In this document: one piece after another, positions 1 to 5,988 of the stretch | Layout of the letters: every line of letters starts with the position of its first letter | Numbering within the stretch: position 1 is the stretch's first letter | From: Acidobacteriota bacterium | GTDB taxonomy: Bacteria > Acidobacteriota > Terriglobia > Acidiferrales > UBA7541 | Assembly: GCA_003224075.1 (NCBI GenBank) | Contig: QHYF01000149.1 | Span: 1 to 6,709, forward strand | Direction: 5' to 3' | Length of the DNA: 6,709 nt | Position numbers and translations under genes: made by a program | The notes under the pieces: generated by a model | What the model was told of the DNA's origin: nothing | Databases searched by the model: none | What the model saw: only the letters and a program-made list of their open reading frames with translations

Positions 1-221
1 GCGAGAATTTCGAGCGTGTCCCGGACGAGGTACTTCGTGTCGTAATTCTCGCTGCCGCTGAGGTTCCAGTTGTGACTGATCCACGGCAAGGACTCTGCCT
101 GTCCGATCTCAATGGCGTGGCAAATGAGCGGCGGGCCGGCCTGAGCGACGCTTGCGAAACACAGCACGGCCGCCGCGAGCGCAATGGCGAACCGAGGTAA
201 GCGAATCCGTTTGAATGTCAT
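1..221 (-). CDS. Secreted protein of unknown function, partial (C-terminus outside window)
   Basis: The frame is open from an ATG at 221-219 to the window edge (73 full codons), so only the N-terminus is visible. A strong ribosome binding site, AAAGGAGA, lies at 240-233. The protein begins with a clear signal peptide: basic MTFKRIRLPR, then a hydrophobic stretch of about residues 11-25, then a SVAQA cleavage site before residue 30. The mature protein starts GPPLICHAIEIG and continues with a W- and N-rich segment (LPWISHNWNL). I associate this GPPLICHA start with uncharacterised exported proteins of acidobacteria, from memory only, and cannot name a function. The gene lies 124 bp downstream of the FecR-domain gene on the same strand and has its own ECF-like promoter at 268-295. 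It is probably a target of the neighbouring sigma factor, exported to the periplasm or beyond. Confidence 0.75.
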   Translation of the reverse strand, partial: MTFKRIRLPRFAIALAAAVLCFASVAQAGPPLICHAIEIGQAESLPWISHNWNLSGSENYDTKYLVRDTLEIL

Positions 222-267
222 TAGTTTTCGAGTCTCCTTTCGAATCGTTTCGACCTTCAGGAGACAA

Positions 268-295
268 GACGCCCCAAATTGGAGAGCTGTTAACA
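268..295 (-). promoter_or_regulatory. ECF-type promoter candidate for the secreted-protein gene
   Basis: Read on the minus strand, the element is TGTTAACA at 295-288, 16 bases, then CGTCT at 271-267. The AAC of the -35 box and the CGTC of the -10 box are 17 bp apart, the layout known for many ECF sigma factors. A second copy with the same 13 fixed bases and the same spacing lies upstream of the sigma gene at 2148-2120. Transcription would start near 260, giving a leader of about 40 nt with the ribosome binding site at 240-233. The -35 box sits in a small dyad, gctgtt-aac-aacagc at 286-300. There is no T-run beside it, so I do not read the dyad as a terminator for the FecR gene. Confidence 0.6.
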
Positions 296-345
296 ACAGC
301 GATTACCCGCCGGGTTCGCAGTCTATGAGTTGCGGATCGAATAAT

Positions 346-1416
346 TTACTTGGCCTTCGGTGGGGGATCGGACCAGTTGTGCTCGAAGGTGCGCCACACG
401 AAAACGTCCCCGAAGCCGAGTGCGTTCCACCAAGAGTCCAGCATCTGCCGATCCAGGCGCAGGATGCCTTCGCGAGTTACGCCTGCAGGAGGTGGAGCGA
501 GCGCGGCGAGGCGATCATAGAGGCCAGGGCGTTCCACATCGCTGACGCGGGAGAGCAGGTGCCAAAGCGTGAGCGCGTCTTTCTTGCGGGCGTCAACGAG
601 GAGGATCCCAAGCAAGGCGTTGCGCTCTGCCGGCGTGTTCACGCCAAAGTCAAATCGAGACAAGGCTTCGCGGAACGAAGCGGAAGCATCTTCAAAATAC
701 GGTGTGCCCGGACCGATCTTTGGGCGCGTGGCGCAGACGGCGCCTGCGGGGATGAAGGATTCGTGGCCGTTGAGCTTGAAGCCGACCCAGCCGAGAGTGG
801 TGCGCAGGAGGCCCACGCCAGAATCGTCTACCTGCAGGGTGTAAACGCATCCTAGGTCCACAGCGACAGCGGAAGGCGTATCCACGACAAATTCGCCCGG
901 CGGCGCCCAGATGGTGGCGTGAATCGTTCCGCGCTCGAGCGAGAGCCGCTTCCGGCCGCGACCGCTCTGGACGACCCGGATTCGCGAGCCCGCGTCGACG
1001 TCAATGGTCCCGGTTTCATTGAGCGTGATGTTTGCCCGGGACGAACTGTCGGTCACGAGTGTCTGCCCAACGCTAAGCTTGCCAGTCCCCGCATTCGCGC
1101 CAACGGCTTTCAGTCCGATTCGCGGCGCTCCTGCCAGACGAGCCACTTCCCAGGATGGGCCCCGATCATCCACTGTTGGCGGACGAAGATAAAAGTACAG
1201 CGCGACGGAAACGACGAGGCATGCCGCGACCGCTCCGAGCTGCATTGACAGGCGGAGGTTCAGAAAGCGCCAGGGACGCTTCACGGGGCGGATTTCTGCG
1301 ACCTGATCGAAAGCAGGTGCAGGTTGATTGTGGCGATAGCGCCCCAGCACAGTTTCGAGTTTTTGAACTTGCGGATCAGGCTCTCCCGAGCCGTCCCACA
1401 AATAATCGTCTTTCAT
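346..1416 (-). CDS. FecR-domain membrane protein, probable anti-sigma factor
   Basis: This 356-residue protein has one predicted membrane span at about residues 56-77 (MQLGAVAACLVVSVALYFYL). A cytoplasmic N-terminal part of about 55 residues precedes it. A FecR-like beta domain follows at about 115-232, with typical features: a 'VGQTLVTDSSSRANI' start, a 'GSRIRVV' strand, 'LERGTIHATIWAPPGEFVVDTP', and a 'GC-VYTL' strand. FecR-type proteins sense a periplasmic signal and control a cognate ECF sigma factor. Residues 240-356 form an extra, probably helical and charged C-terminal region that I cannot assign. The start ATG at 1416-1414 lies 16 bp after the sigma stop codon and has an AAGGA box about 7 nt upstream, so the two genes are almost certainly one operon. 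I see no zinc-finger (HxxxCxxC) anti-sigma motif near the N-terminus, so sigma binding there is inferred from context and family. Confidence 0.85.
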   Translation of the reverse strand: MKDDYLWDGSGEPDPQVQKLETVLGRYRHNQPAPAFDQVAEIRPVKRPWRFLNLRLSMQLGAVAACLVVSVALYFYLRPPTVDDRGPSWEVARLAGAPRIGLKAVGANAGTGKLSVGQTLVTDSSSRANITLNETGTIDVDAGSRIRVVQSGRGRKRLSLERGTIHATIWAPPGEFVVDTPSAVAVDLGCVYTLQVDDSGVGLLRTTLGWVGFKLNGHESFIPAGAVCATRPKIGPGTPYFEDASASFREALSRFDFGVNTPAERNALLGILLVDARKKDALTLWHLLSRVSDVERPGLYDRLAALAPPPAGVTREGILRLDRQMLDSWWNALGFGDVFVWRTFEHNWSDPPPKAK

Positions 1417-1432
1417 GGAGCATTCCTTTTAC

Positions 1433-2011
1433 TCATGATGCGCCTCTCACCGTTTCTCCCAGCTTCTCGCGAAGCATCTGCATACCGCGGCATAGGTTGA
1501 CGCGCACCGAACCGTGCGTCAGCCCCGTACGCGCTGCGATTTCAGGGCCCGTCATCCCCTCCACCAAACGCAGGATGAGCGGCTCGCGATAAGGCTCCGG
1601 AAGGTCGCGGACCACGGCGAGAATCATGGCCGCCTCCTGCTCGGCGGCGTGATTGCTGGTCCTGCTTTCGGCTTGGTTTTCCGAAACTGGTTCAGTAAGT
1701 TTCCCATCCGGAATAGCCCTCCTAAAGTAGTCATTGGCGCGATTTCGTGTGATGGTGGCCAGCCAAGCTCCAAAACGAGAAATGTCGCGCAGGGCATGGA
1801 GTTGGCGCAGCGCCAAAAGGAAGACTTCCTGGACGAGGTCATCGACTTCACGCGGTGGAACGCGAGACAGCAGGATGCCATGGACCATGCGAGCGTAGCG
1901 GTCGTAGAGACGGCCGAAAGCGGCGCGGTCGCCCTCGCGGGCGGCGCTCACAAGCGAGTCATCGTCGCGCGGTTCGGTTACGCCCCAAGCAGTCACAGCC
2001 TGACGTTCCAT
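1433..2011 (-). CDS. ECF-subfamily RNA polymerase sigma factor
   Basis: From the ATG at 2011-2009 the protein is 192 residues, a usual ECF length. Sigma region 2 spans about residues 30-98 (FGRLYDRYARMVHG, then DDLVQEVFLLAL, then FGAWLATITRNRANDYFRR, which contacts the -10 element). Region 4 spans about 129-187 (LPEPYREPLILRLVEGMTG, then the helix-turn-helix GPEIAARTGLTHGSVRVNL), which reads the -35 element. An acidic, polar linker joins them, and no region 1.1 or 3 is present. The frame is also open to a TTG at 2050-2048, which would add 13 residues. I prefer the ATG because those extra residues do not look like sigma sequence, but neither start has a strong ribosome binding site. The gene heads an operon with the FecR-domain protein. 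It has an ECF-like promoter of its own at 2121-2148, suggesting autoregulation. Confidence 0.93.
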   Translation of the reverse strand: MERQAVTAWGVTEPRDDDSLVSAAREGDRAAFGRLYDRYARMVHGILLSRVPPREVDDLVQEVFLLALRQLHALRDISRFGAWLATITRNRANDYFRRAIPDGKLTEPVSENQAESRTSNHAAEQEAAMILAVVRDLPEPYREPLILRLVEGMTGPEIAARTGLTHGSVRVNLCRGMQMLREKLGETVRGAS

Positions 2012-2067
2012 GCCTGCGCTTCGAAAGTCAATGGTGTAGCCCACGTTCAAACCATCGATTTTGCGTG

Positions 2068-2084
2068 TGACCGCGAAGCGGTCA
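2068..2084. promoter_or_regulatory. Perfect 7-bp inverted repeat in the sigma-gene leader
   Basis: TGACCGC and GCGGTCA are exact inverted copies separated by GAA. The repeat lies between the sigma promoter candidate (2121-2148) and the sigma start codon, inside the predicted leader of about 100 nt. It could be an RNA hairpin that affects translation of a gene with a poor ribosome binding site, or a small operator. The sequence does not say which. Confidence 0.4.
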
Positions 2085-2120
2085 ACAGTCTGCGTCAGTC
2101 CGTGTCCCGTCTAACATCCA

Positions 2121-2148
2121 GACGCAAAGTAAGAGTCAGGTGTTAACA
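2121..2148 (-). promoter_or_regulatory. ECF-type promoter candidate for the sigma/anti-sigma operon
   Basis: On the minus strand the element reads TGTTAACA at 2148-2141, 16 bases, then CGTCT at 2124-2120. The spacing between AAC and CGTC is 17 bp, as in known ECF promoters. It matches the element at 295-267 in all 13 fixed bases and in spacing, while the spacers differ. Expected start of transcription is near 2113, about 100 nt before the ATG at 2011. ECF sigma genes commonly transcribe themselves, so this position supports the role. Confidence 0.6.
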
Positions 2149-2237
2149 GAACTTCCTAACTAATCCGTTTAGTTCCGCAGCTTAATCCTTGACTACCCAG
2201 CGGTTACGCCAGTCTCCCGGCTCCCGTATTTCAGCTT

Positions 2238-2265
2238 TGACAACAAATTTAGGGTTTCGTGCGTC
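2238..2265 (+). promoter_or_regulatory. Possible ECF-type promoter facing htrA
   Basis: On the plus strand TGACAACA (2238-2245) is followed by 16 bases and CGTC (2262-2265), so AAC and CGTC are again 17 bp apart. It matches 6 of 8 bases of the -35 box of the two minus-strand elements and all of CGTC, but has C rather than T after it. The htrA start is 220 bp away, so a long leader would be needed. A 7-base pattern like this is expected by chance about 0.8 times on both strands of a 6.7-kb window, so alone it is only suggestive. Confidence 0.3.
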
Positions 2266-2361
2266 CAACAGTAGGGAGCAAAATTCGGCAGGCACCCGGC
2301 CATTGGGACAGTTATTGCTGCGGCGCATCGCTAAGATGTGGCAACCTCATGGAAGTAGCGG

Positions 2362-2370
2362 TGTTATACT
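2362..2370 (+). promoter_or_regulatory. Extended -10 box upstream of htrA
   Basis: TGTTATACT is a TG-n-TATACT extended -10 element, one mismatch from the housekeeping consensus in the hexamer. There is no good -35 box 16-18 bp upstream, which extended -10 promoters often tolerate. Start of transcription would be near 2377, giving a leader of about 109 nt before htrA. This is the best housekeeping promoter candidate in the divergent intergenic region. Confidence 0.45.
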
Positions 2371-2410
2371 TCTGGGGCAGGGCCGCGACCGGAACCCCAA
2401 GAAGCTGGGG
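2370..2410 (+). other. Possible alternative hairpins in the htrA leader
   Basis: The CCCC run at 2395-2398 can pair in two exclusive ways. One partner is TTCTGGGG at 2370-2377, giving about eight pairs with CCCC-A-GAA and one bulged A. The other is the TGGGG at 2406-2410, giving five pairs around a 6-nt loop. The first is only possible on transcripts starting upstream of 2370, such as from the ECF-like element, not from the extended -10 box. No known riboswitch is recognised. Confidence 0.2.
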
Positions 2411-2485
2411 GCAAGCGGGAAACGGTGAAGCACGGTCACTTGGCGCGAACAGGGCTGTGGGGCCAGTCACAGAGGAGCAACGGAC

Positions 2486-4072
2486 ATGGGTGAGCAGGTT
2501 AAGGAATTATTGAACTGGGCGCGCCAACGCAAGGTGCTCGCCTCTGTGTTTGTGGCGTTCACACTGGCCGTGGGGATTCTGATTGGGTCGGTTGTTTCCG
2601 GGCGCGTCTCGGCGATGAAGAGTTTTGCATTTCCTGGGACATCAGCGACGGCGCTGACGGTGCCGGATCCCATCCCCTCTTCCAGTTCGTTTGCGGCGAT
2701 TGTTAATAAAGTGGAGCCCGCGGTTGTGAACATCGCGACCACGCAGGTCCTGGAGCGCCGGCAATCAAAGAAGCGCCGCGCGCAGCCTTACGACCAGGAC
2801 GATCCCATGCAGGATTTCTTCGACCGGTTCTTTGACGGGCGGCAGAACACGCCACCGCAGGCGGAACGCAGCCTGGGTTCAGGCGTGATCGTGGATAAAC
2901 GCGGATACATCTTGACCAACAACCACGTTGTGGAACAGGCCACGAAAATCCAAGTGCAGCTGAATGGGGACACGACGAGGTACACGGCTAAGGTCGTCGG
3001 TGTGGATGAAGACACGGACCTCGCGGTGATCAAGATCGATGCGAACAAGGAACTGCCCATCGCCAAGCTCGGAAATTCGGACGGCGTGCAGGTTGGGGAC
3101 TGGGTGCTTGCGATTGGCAGTCCCTTCGGGTTGCAAGCCACGGTGACCGCCGGAATCATCAGCGCAAAGGACCGCGGAGGAATCGGGCAACAGTTCCAGA
3201 GATTCTTGCAGACCGATGCGGCAATTAATCCTGGAAATTCGGGTGGACCGCTGGTCGACCTCGCCGGTGAAGTGATCGGCATCAATACCGCGATCATTAC
3301 GGGCAGCCGCGGTTATGAAGGAGTCGGCTTTGCGCTGCCCTCGACAACCGCAATCAACGTGTACGACCAGATTATCAAGCAGGGCCGCGTGACGCGAGGA
3401 TCCATCGGCGTCAGCTTCCAGGAAGAATTGGGGACCAATCCGATTACGCTGAAGTCGCTGGGCGCGCCGTATGGTGTGGCGATCGAGGGTGTACAGCCCG
3501 GGAGTCCGGCGGAGAAGGCTGGCTTGAAGGGCGGGGACGTGATCACCAGCGTGAACGGCCGCCCGGTGAAGACTGGGAATGACCTGGTCAATCCCATTGC
3601 GCAGGCGCCGATTGGGAGCAAGATCAAGATCGAATACGTTCGCCAGAACCAGAAGGGCGAGCCCGAGAAGCGCGAGGCCGCGGCTGTTGTCGAGGACCGC
3701 GCCCGAGTGTTCCCGAATGTGGCTGGCCGAATGGGCGATCAGCCGGGCGAAGCGGCGCCTTCTGAATTCGGGCTGCACGTGGAAGAGCTGACACCGGAGC
3801 GCGGCCACCGCGTAGGAGTGGAAGGGCAAAAGGGCGTGCTGGTAACCGAGGTCGACCCGGCGTCGTTTGCCGAAGATCTGGGATTCGGCCGCGGCGACGT
3901 CATCGCGGAAATCAACCGCGAGCAGGTGAATTCCGTTTCCGACTACCGCAAAGCAGTGTCCAGGCTGAAGCAGGGCCAGGATGTCGTTTTCAAGGTCCTT
4001 CGCCGGCAGGACAGCGACAGGATTCTGACGCTCTATTTGTCGGGTAAAGTGCCGGCGGACAATCAACAATAA
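2486..4072 (+). CDS. HtrA/Do-family periplasmic serine protease with two PDZ domains
   Basis: This 528-residue protein degrades or refolds damaged envelope proteins. A basic N-terminus (WARQRK) precedes a membrane anchor or uncleaved signal at about residues 18-38. The trypsin-like domain covers about 65-300 and has the full catalytic triad: His147 (LTNNHVVE), Asp178 (EDTDLAVI) and Ser252 (NPGNSGGPL). The loop at 89-128 (QDFFDRFFDG) resembles the regulatory LA loop of DegP. PDZ1 spans about 303-392 (GVQPGSPAEKAGLKGGDVI) and PDZ2 about 427-520 (VDPASFAEDLGFGRGDVIAEIN). Length and order fit the DegP/DegQ/MucD group, and all key residues are present. The ATG at 2486 has GAGGAG 8 nt upstream. The gene is divergent from the sigma operon, 474 bp away. 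In other bacteria degP-type genes are classic envelope-stress sigma targets, so the arrangement is suggestive. I leave the symbol open because degP, degQ and mucD cannot be told apart here. Confidence 0.95.
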   Translation: MGEQVKELLNWARQRKVLASVFVAFTLAVGILIGSVVSGRVSAMKSFAFPGTSATALTVPDPIPSSSSFAAIVNKVEPAVVNIATTQVLERRQSKKRRAQPYDQDDPMQDFFDRFFDGRQNTPPQAERSLGSGVIVDKRGYILTNNHVVEQATKIQVQLNGDTTRYTAKVVGVDEDTDLAVIKIDANKELPIAKLGNSDGVQVGDWVLAIGSPFGLQATVTAGIISAKDRGGIGQQFQRFLQTDAAINPGNSGGPLVDLAGEVIGINTAIITGSRGYEGVGFALPSTTAINVYDQIIKQGRVTRGSIGVSFQEELGTNPITLKSLGAPYGVAIEGVQPGSPAEKAGLKGGDVITSVNGRPVKTGNDLVNPIAQAPIGSKIKIEYVRQNQKGEPEKREAAAVVEDRARVFPNVAGRMGDQPGEAAPSEFGLHVEELTPERGHRVGVEGQKGVLVTEVDPASFAEDLGFGRGDVIAEINREQVNSVSDYRKAVSRLKQGQDVVFKVLRRQDSDRILTLYLSGKVPADNQQ

Positions 4073-4109
4073 AAGGGAAGCGATCACGGCTGAAAACTGG
4101 ACGGTACCC

Positions 4110-4577
4110 ATGTGTATGCGTATGCACAAGTCGATGAAACCAGCCCTGGCACTGCTCTTTGCGGCAGGCCTCCTTGCCGGCGCGTCGCTCGCCGAGGCGC
4201 AAGCCGCGACACCTAATAGATCCACGTCTTCAAAGTCCCGTGCCTCGTTACACCGGACGAAGTCTTCAAGAAAATCACATCGGCGGGAGCGGGGGCAGAA
4301 GGTCCCCGCTCCCGACCGGATCTCCGAGATCCAGAAGGCGCTTGCGAAAGACGGCTCGTTCACCGGAACGCCCAACGGGAAATGGGATGCCGCGACGGTA
4401 GAAGCCACGAAGAAGTTCCAAGGGTCGCACGGGCTGAATCCTACGGGGAAGCTCGATGCGAAGACGCTCCAGCAATTGGGGCTGGGCTCGCAGACAGCGG
4501 GCGCGGCGCCGCCCTTGGCGCCCGTCAGCTCGACCGCGACAATCGCCCCGGCGCCAACCGCGCGCCGCCAGCAGTGA
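4110..4577 (+). CDS. Secreted peptidoglycan-binding domain protein
   Basis: This 155-residue protein starts with a signal peptide whose hydrophobic core is about residues 11-28, with likely cleavage in the AEAQA stretch near residue 32. A strongly basic, serine-rich segment follows at about 35-64 (SRKSHRRERGQK). A single PG_binding_1-type repeat lies at about 69-127, with typical motifs: RISEIQKALAKDG, a 'NGKWDAATVEATKKFQ' helix, 'GLNPTGKLDAKTLQQLGL'. An Ala/Pro-rich tail ends the protein. No catalytic domain is present, so it should bind the cell wall rather than cut it. The start is uncertain: ATGs occur at 4110, 4116, 4122 and 4134, and none has a strong ribosome binding site. The last would give the most ordinary signal peptide. 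It begins 37 bp after htrA on the same strand with no visible terminator between, so co-transcription is likely. Confidence 0.82.
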   Translation: MCMRMHKSMKPALALLFAAGLLAGASLAEAQAATPNRSTSSKSRASLHRTKSSRKSHRRERGQKVPAPDRISEIQKALAKDGSFTGTPNGKWDAATVEATKKFQGSHGLNPTGKLDAKTLQQLGLGSQTAGAAPPLAPVSSTATIAPAPTARRQQ

Positions 4578-4670
4578 AGTTTTCCTCTTCCCGATTGCAT
4601 TCCACCGATAACTGAATTAGAAGTCAGGCGTTGCGTGGCTGAAGTGCGCGCAATCGAAGGGGCTGGCGCG

Positions 4671-5801
4671 ATGAAACCGATGCGATTCTTGCCGGGGCTT
4701 GTTTTAGCTGCGTTCTGTGTGACGGGAATTTTCGCGCAACAGAAATCCAACGCCAAACCAGTCAAGGCTGTGCGGTTCGGGAAGTTGTGGGATGCCCGGG
4801 GGAAACTGTGGACGAACGCAATTGTGATCATTGAGGGCGACCGGATTCGCAATGTGGCGGCAGACGCCTCGGCGATCCCTGCTGGTGCCGAAGTGATCGA
4901 TCTATCGAAGTACACGGGATTGCCAGGGCTGATTGACGTGCACACCCACATGACGATCTACACGGACGAGACGCCCGGCGAGCCCATGCTGAAGCAGACC
5001 GCCAACGTGAACCCGGGCTATGTGGTTTTCGTGGCCCGCAAAGGCGCAATGCGCACGCTCGAAGCCGGCGTAACAACAGTCCGAGATTTGGGCGCCGATC
5101 AATATATGGACATCGCCATGCGCGATTTGATCAATCGCGGGGAGATGATCGGGCCGCGCATGTTTGTGTGTGGCTACGGCCTCTACATCACGAATACACC
5201 CTACAAGCCAGGAATCAATCCTCCCGCGGGAGGGATTGCGGATGGTGTGCCGGAAGTGTTGAAGGCCGTGCGGCAACAGATAGCGGCGGGCGCTGATGTC
5301 ATCAAGATGTATGCCTCCACCGGGACCGACGATGATGTGACGGGGTTTCAGACATATACGTTTGAGGAAATGAAAGCAGCGGTCGCTATGGCACATCAGT
5401 TTGGGAAAAAGATCGCGATTCATTCTTACGGCCCCGATGGGGCGCGCGATGCCGTGCGGGCGGGAACGGATTCGCTGGAGCACGCCACGGACATGGACGA
5501 TGCCACGATTCAGGAAATGGCCAAGCGCGGAACGTTTTATGTGCCCACGATCGACCACAACCGCTATTACCTGGATAACTGGCAGAAGATTGGCTATGCG
5601 AACGGTTTTCAGGAGAAGACCAAGGCGTTCATTGAGCGCAATCTGGAGACGGCGCGCAGAGCGCACAAGGCGGGCGTGAAATTCGCGATGGGGTCGGATG
5701 CCATCTACACCATGTTCGGCCAGAATACGCGCGCGAGAGCTCGGCTGGTTCGTGAAAGCTGGAATGACGCCGGAGCAGGCCCTGCGCACTGCAACGACTA
5801 A
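4671..5801 (+). CDS. Secreted metal-dependent amidohydrolase, frameshifted near its C-terminus
   Basis: The frame encodes an exported amidohydrolase of the imidazolonepropionase / Xaa-Arg-Lys-Pro dipeptidase type. The exact substrate cannot be read from the sequence. The signal peptide is residues 1-22 (core LVLAAFCVTGIF). Metal ligands and active-site residues are all visible: His91 and His93 (DVHTHM), the lysine expected to be carboxylated, Lys212 (VIKMYAS), His251 (IHSYGP), His271 (SLEHATD) and Asp343 (MGSDA). After GQNTR (residues 350-354) the frame no longer looks like the family: it reads ARARLVRESWNDAG and stops at 5799-5801. The missing C-terminal part continues in another frame (5698-5982). 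The start ATG at 4671 has AAGGGG 8 nt upstream; a GTG at 4635 in the same frame would put 12 non-signal residues ahead and is less likely. The gene lies 93 bp after the peptidoglycan-binding gene. Confidence 0.85.
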   Translation: MKPMRFLPGLVLAAFCVTGIFAQQKSNAKPVKAVRFGKLWDARGKLWTNAIVIIEGDRIRNVAADASAIPAGAEVIDLSKYTGLPGLIDVHTHMTIYTDETPGEPMLKQTANVNPGYVVFVARKGAMRTLEAGVTTVRDLGADQYMDIAMRDLINRGEMIGPRMFVCGYGLYITNTPYKPGINPPAGGIADGVPEVLKAVRQQIAAGADVIKMYASTGTDDDVTGFQTYTFEEMKAAVAMAHQFGKKIAIHSYGPDGARDAVRAGTDSLEHATDMDDATIQEMAKRGTFYVPTIDHNRYYLDNWQKIGYANGFQEKTKAFIERNLETARRAHKAGVKFAMGSDAIYTMFGQNTRARARLVRESWNDAGAGPAHCND

Positions 5802-5982
5802 TGCAGCAGAATTGCTCGGAAAGGAAAAGGAACTCGGCACCGTCGCTCCCGGCTATTTTGCAGATATGGTTGCGGTCGAAGGCGACCCGCTGGCAGACAT
5901 CAACGTGGCCATCAACAATGTGCGTTGGGTGATGAAGGGCGGCGCAGTAGTGGCTGATAAGACCAAAGATCGAGCGCACTAA
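5698..5982 (+). pseudogene. C-terminal part of the amidohydrolase in a shifted frame
   Basis: From about 5737 this frame reads ELGWFVKAGMTPEQAL, then TATTNAAELLG, then GTVAPGYFADMVAVEGDPL and VMKGGAVV. These are the usual end of the amidohydrolase barrel and the C-terminal beta domain that packs against the N-terminal strands. It joins naturally to GQNTR in the upstream frame, so the two pieces are one gene split by a net +1 shift (one extra base, or two lost) near 5728-5735. The part before 5728 in this frame is not family sequence. An internal ATG at 5764 exists, but a free fragment would lack the metal site. The cause is real gene decay, repeat slippage or a sequencing or assembly error. 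These cannot be separated here. Confidence 0.85.
5728..5735 (+). repeat. (CG)4 dinucleotide repeat at the frameshift point
   Basis: Four tandem CG units sit exactly where the amidohydrolase frame changes. With two units the reading would be N-T-R-E-L-G-W-F, the continuation I would expect for the family. With five it would be N-T-R-A-R-E-L-G-W-F. Both restore the downstream frame, so a change in unit number is a simple explanation. Confidence 0.6.
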
Positions 5983-5988
5983 GCATCC

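Noticed and set aside
286..300. Dyad gctgtt-aac-aacagc as a terminator after the FecR gene
   Set aside because: The stem is AT-rich and only 6 bp, no T-run follows on the minus strand, and it overlaps the -35 box of the next gene.
184..855. 223-codon open frame on the plus strand
   Set aside because: It is antisense to the FecR-domain gene and to the signal peptide of the secreted protein, and shows no family motif.
2237..2242. TTGACA as a housekeeping -35 box
   Set aside because: No -10-like hexamer lies 16-18 bp downstream (the position reads GCGTCC). The bases fit better as part of the ECF-like element.
2189..2513. Two overlapping open frames on the plus strand before htrA
   Set aside because: No ribosome binding site, no recognisable motif, and one runs into the htrA start. 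The region has promoter-like and leader features instead.
4610..4632. AAC-N16-CGTT before the amidohydrolase
   Set aside because: Spacing and the last base differ from the other elements, and no extended TGTTAACA match is present. Chance is the simpler explanation.
2879..4951. Very long open frame (690 codons) on the minus strand
   Set aside because: It lies antisense to htrA, the peptidoglycan-binding gene and the start of the amidohydrolase. Its translation is low-complexity Arg/His/Ala sequence with no family motif, and it is a by-product of GC-rich codon use on the plus strand.
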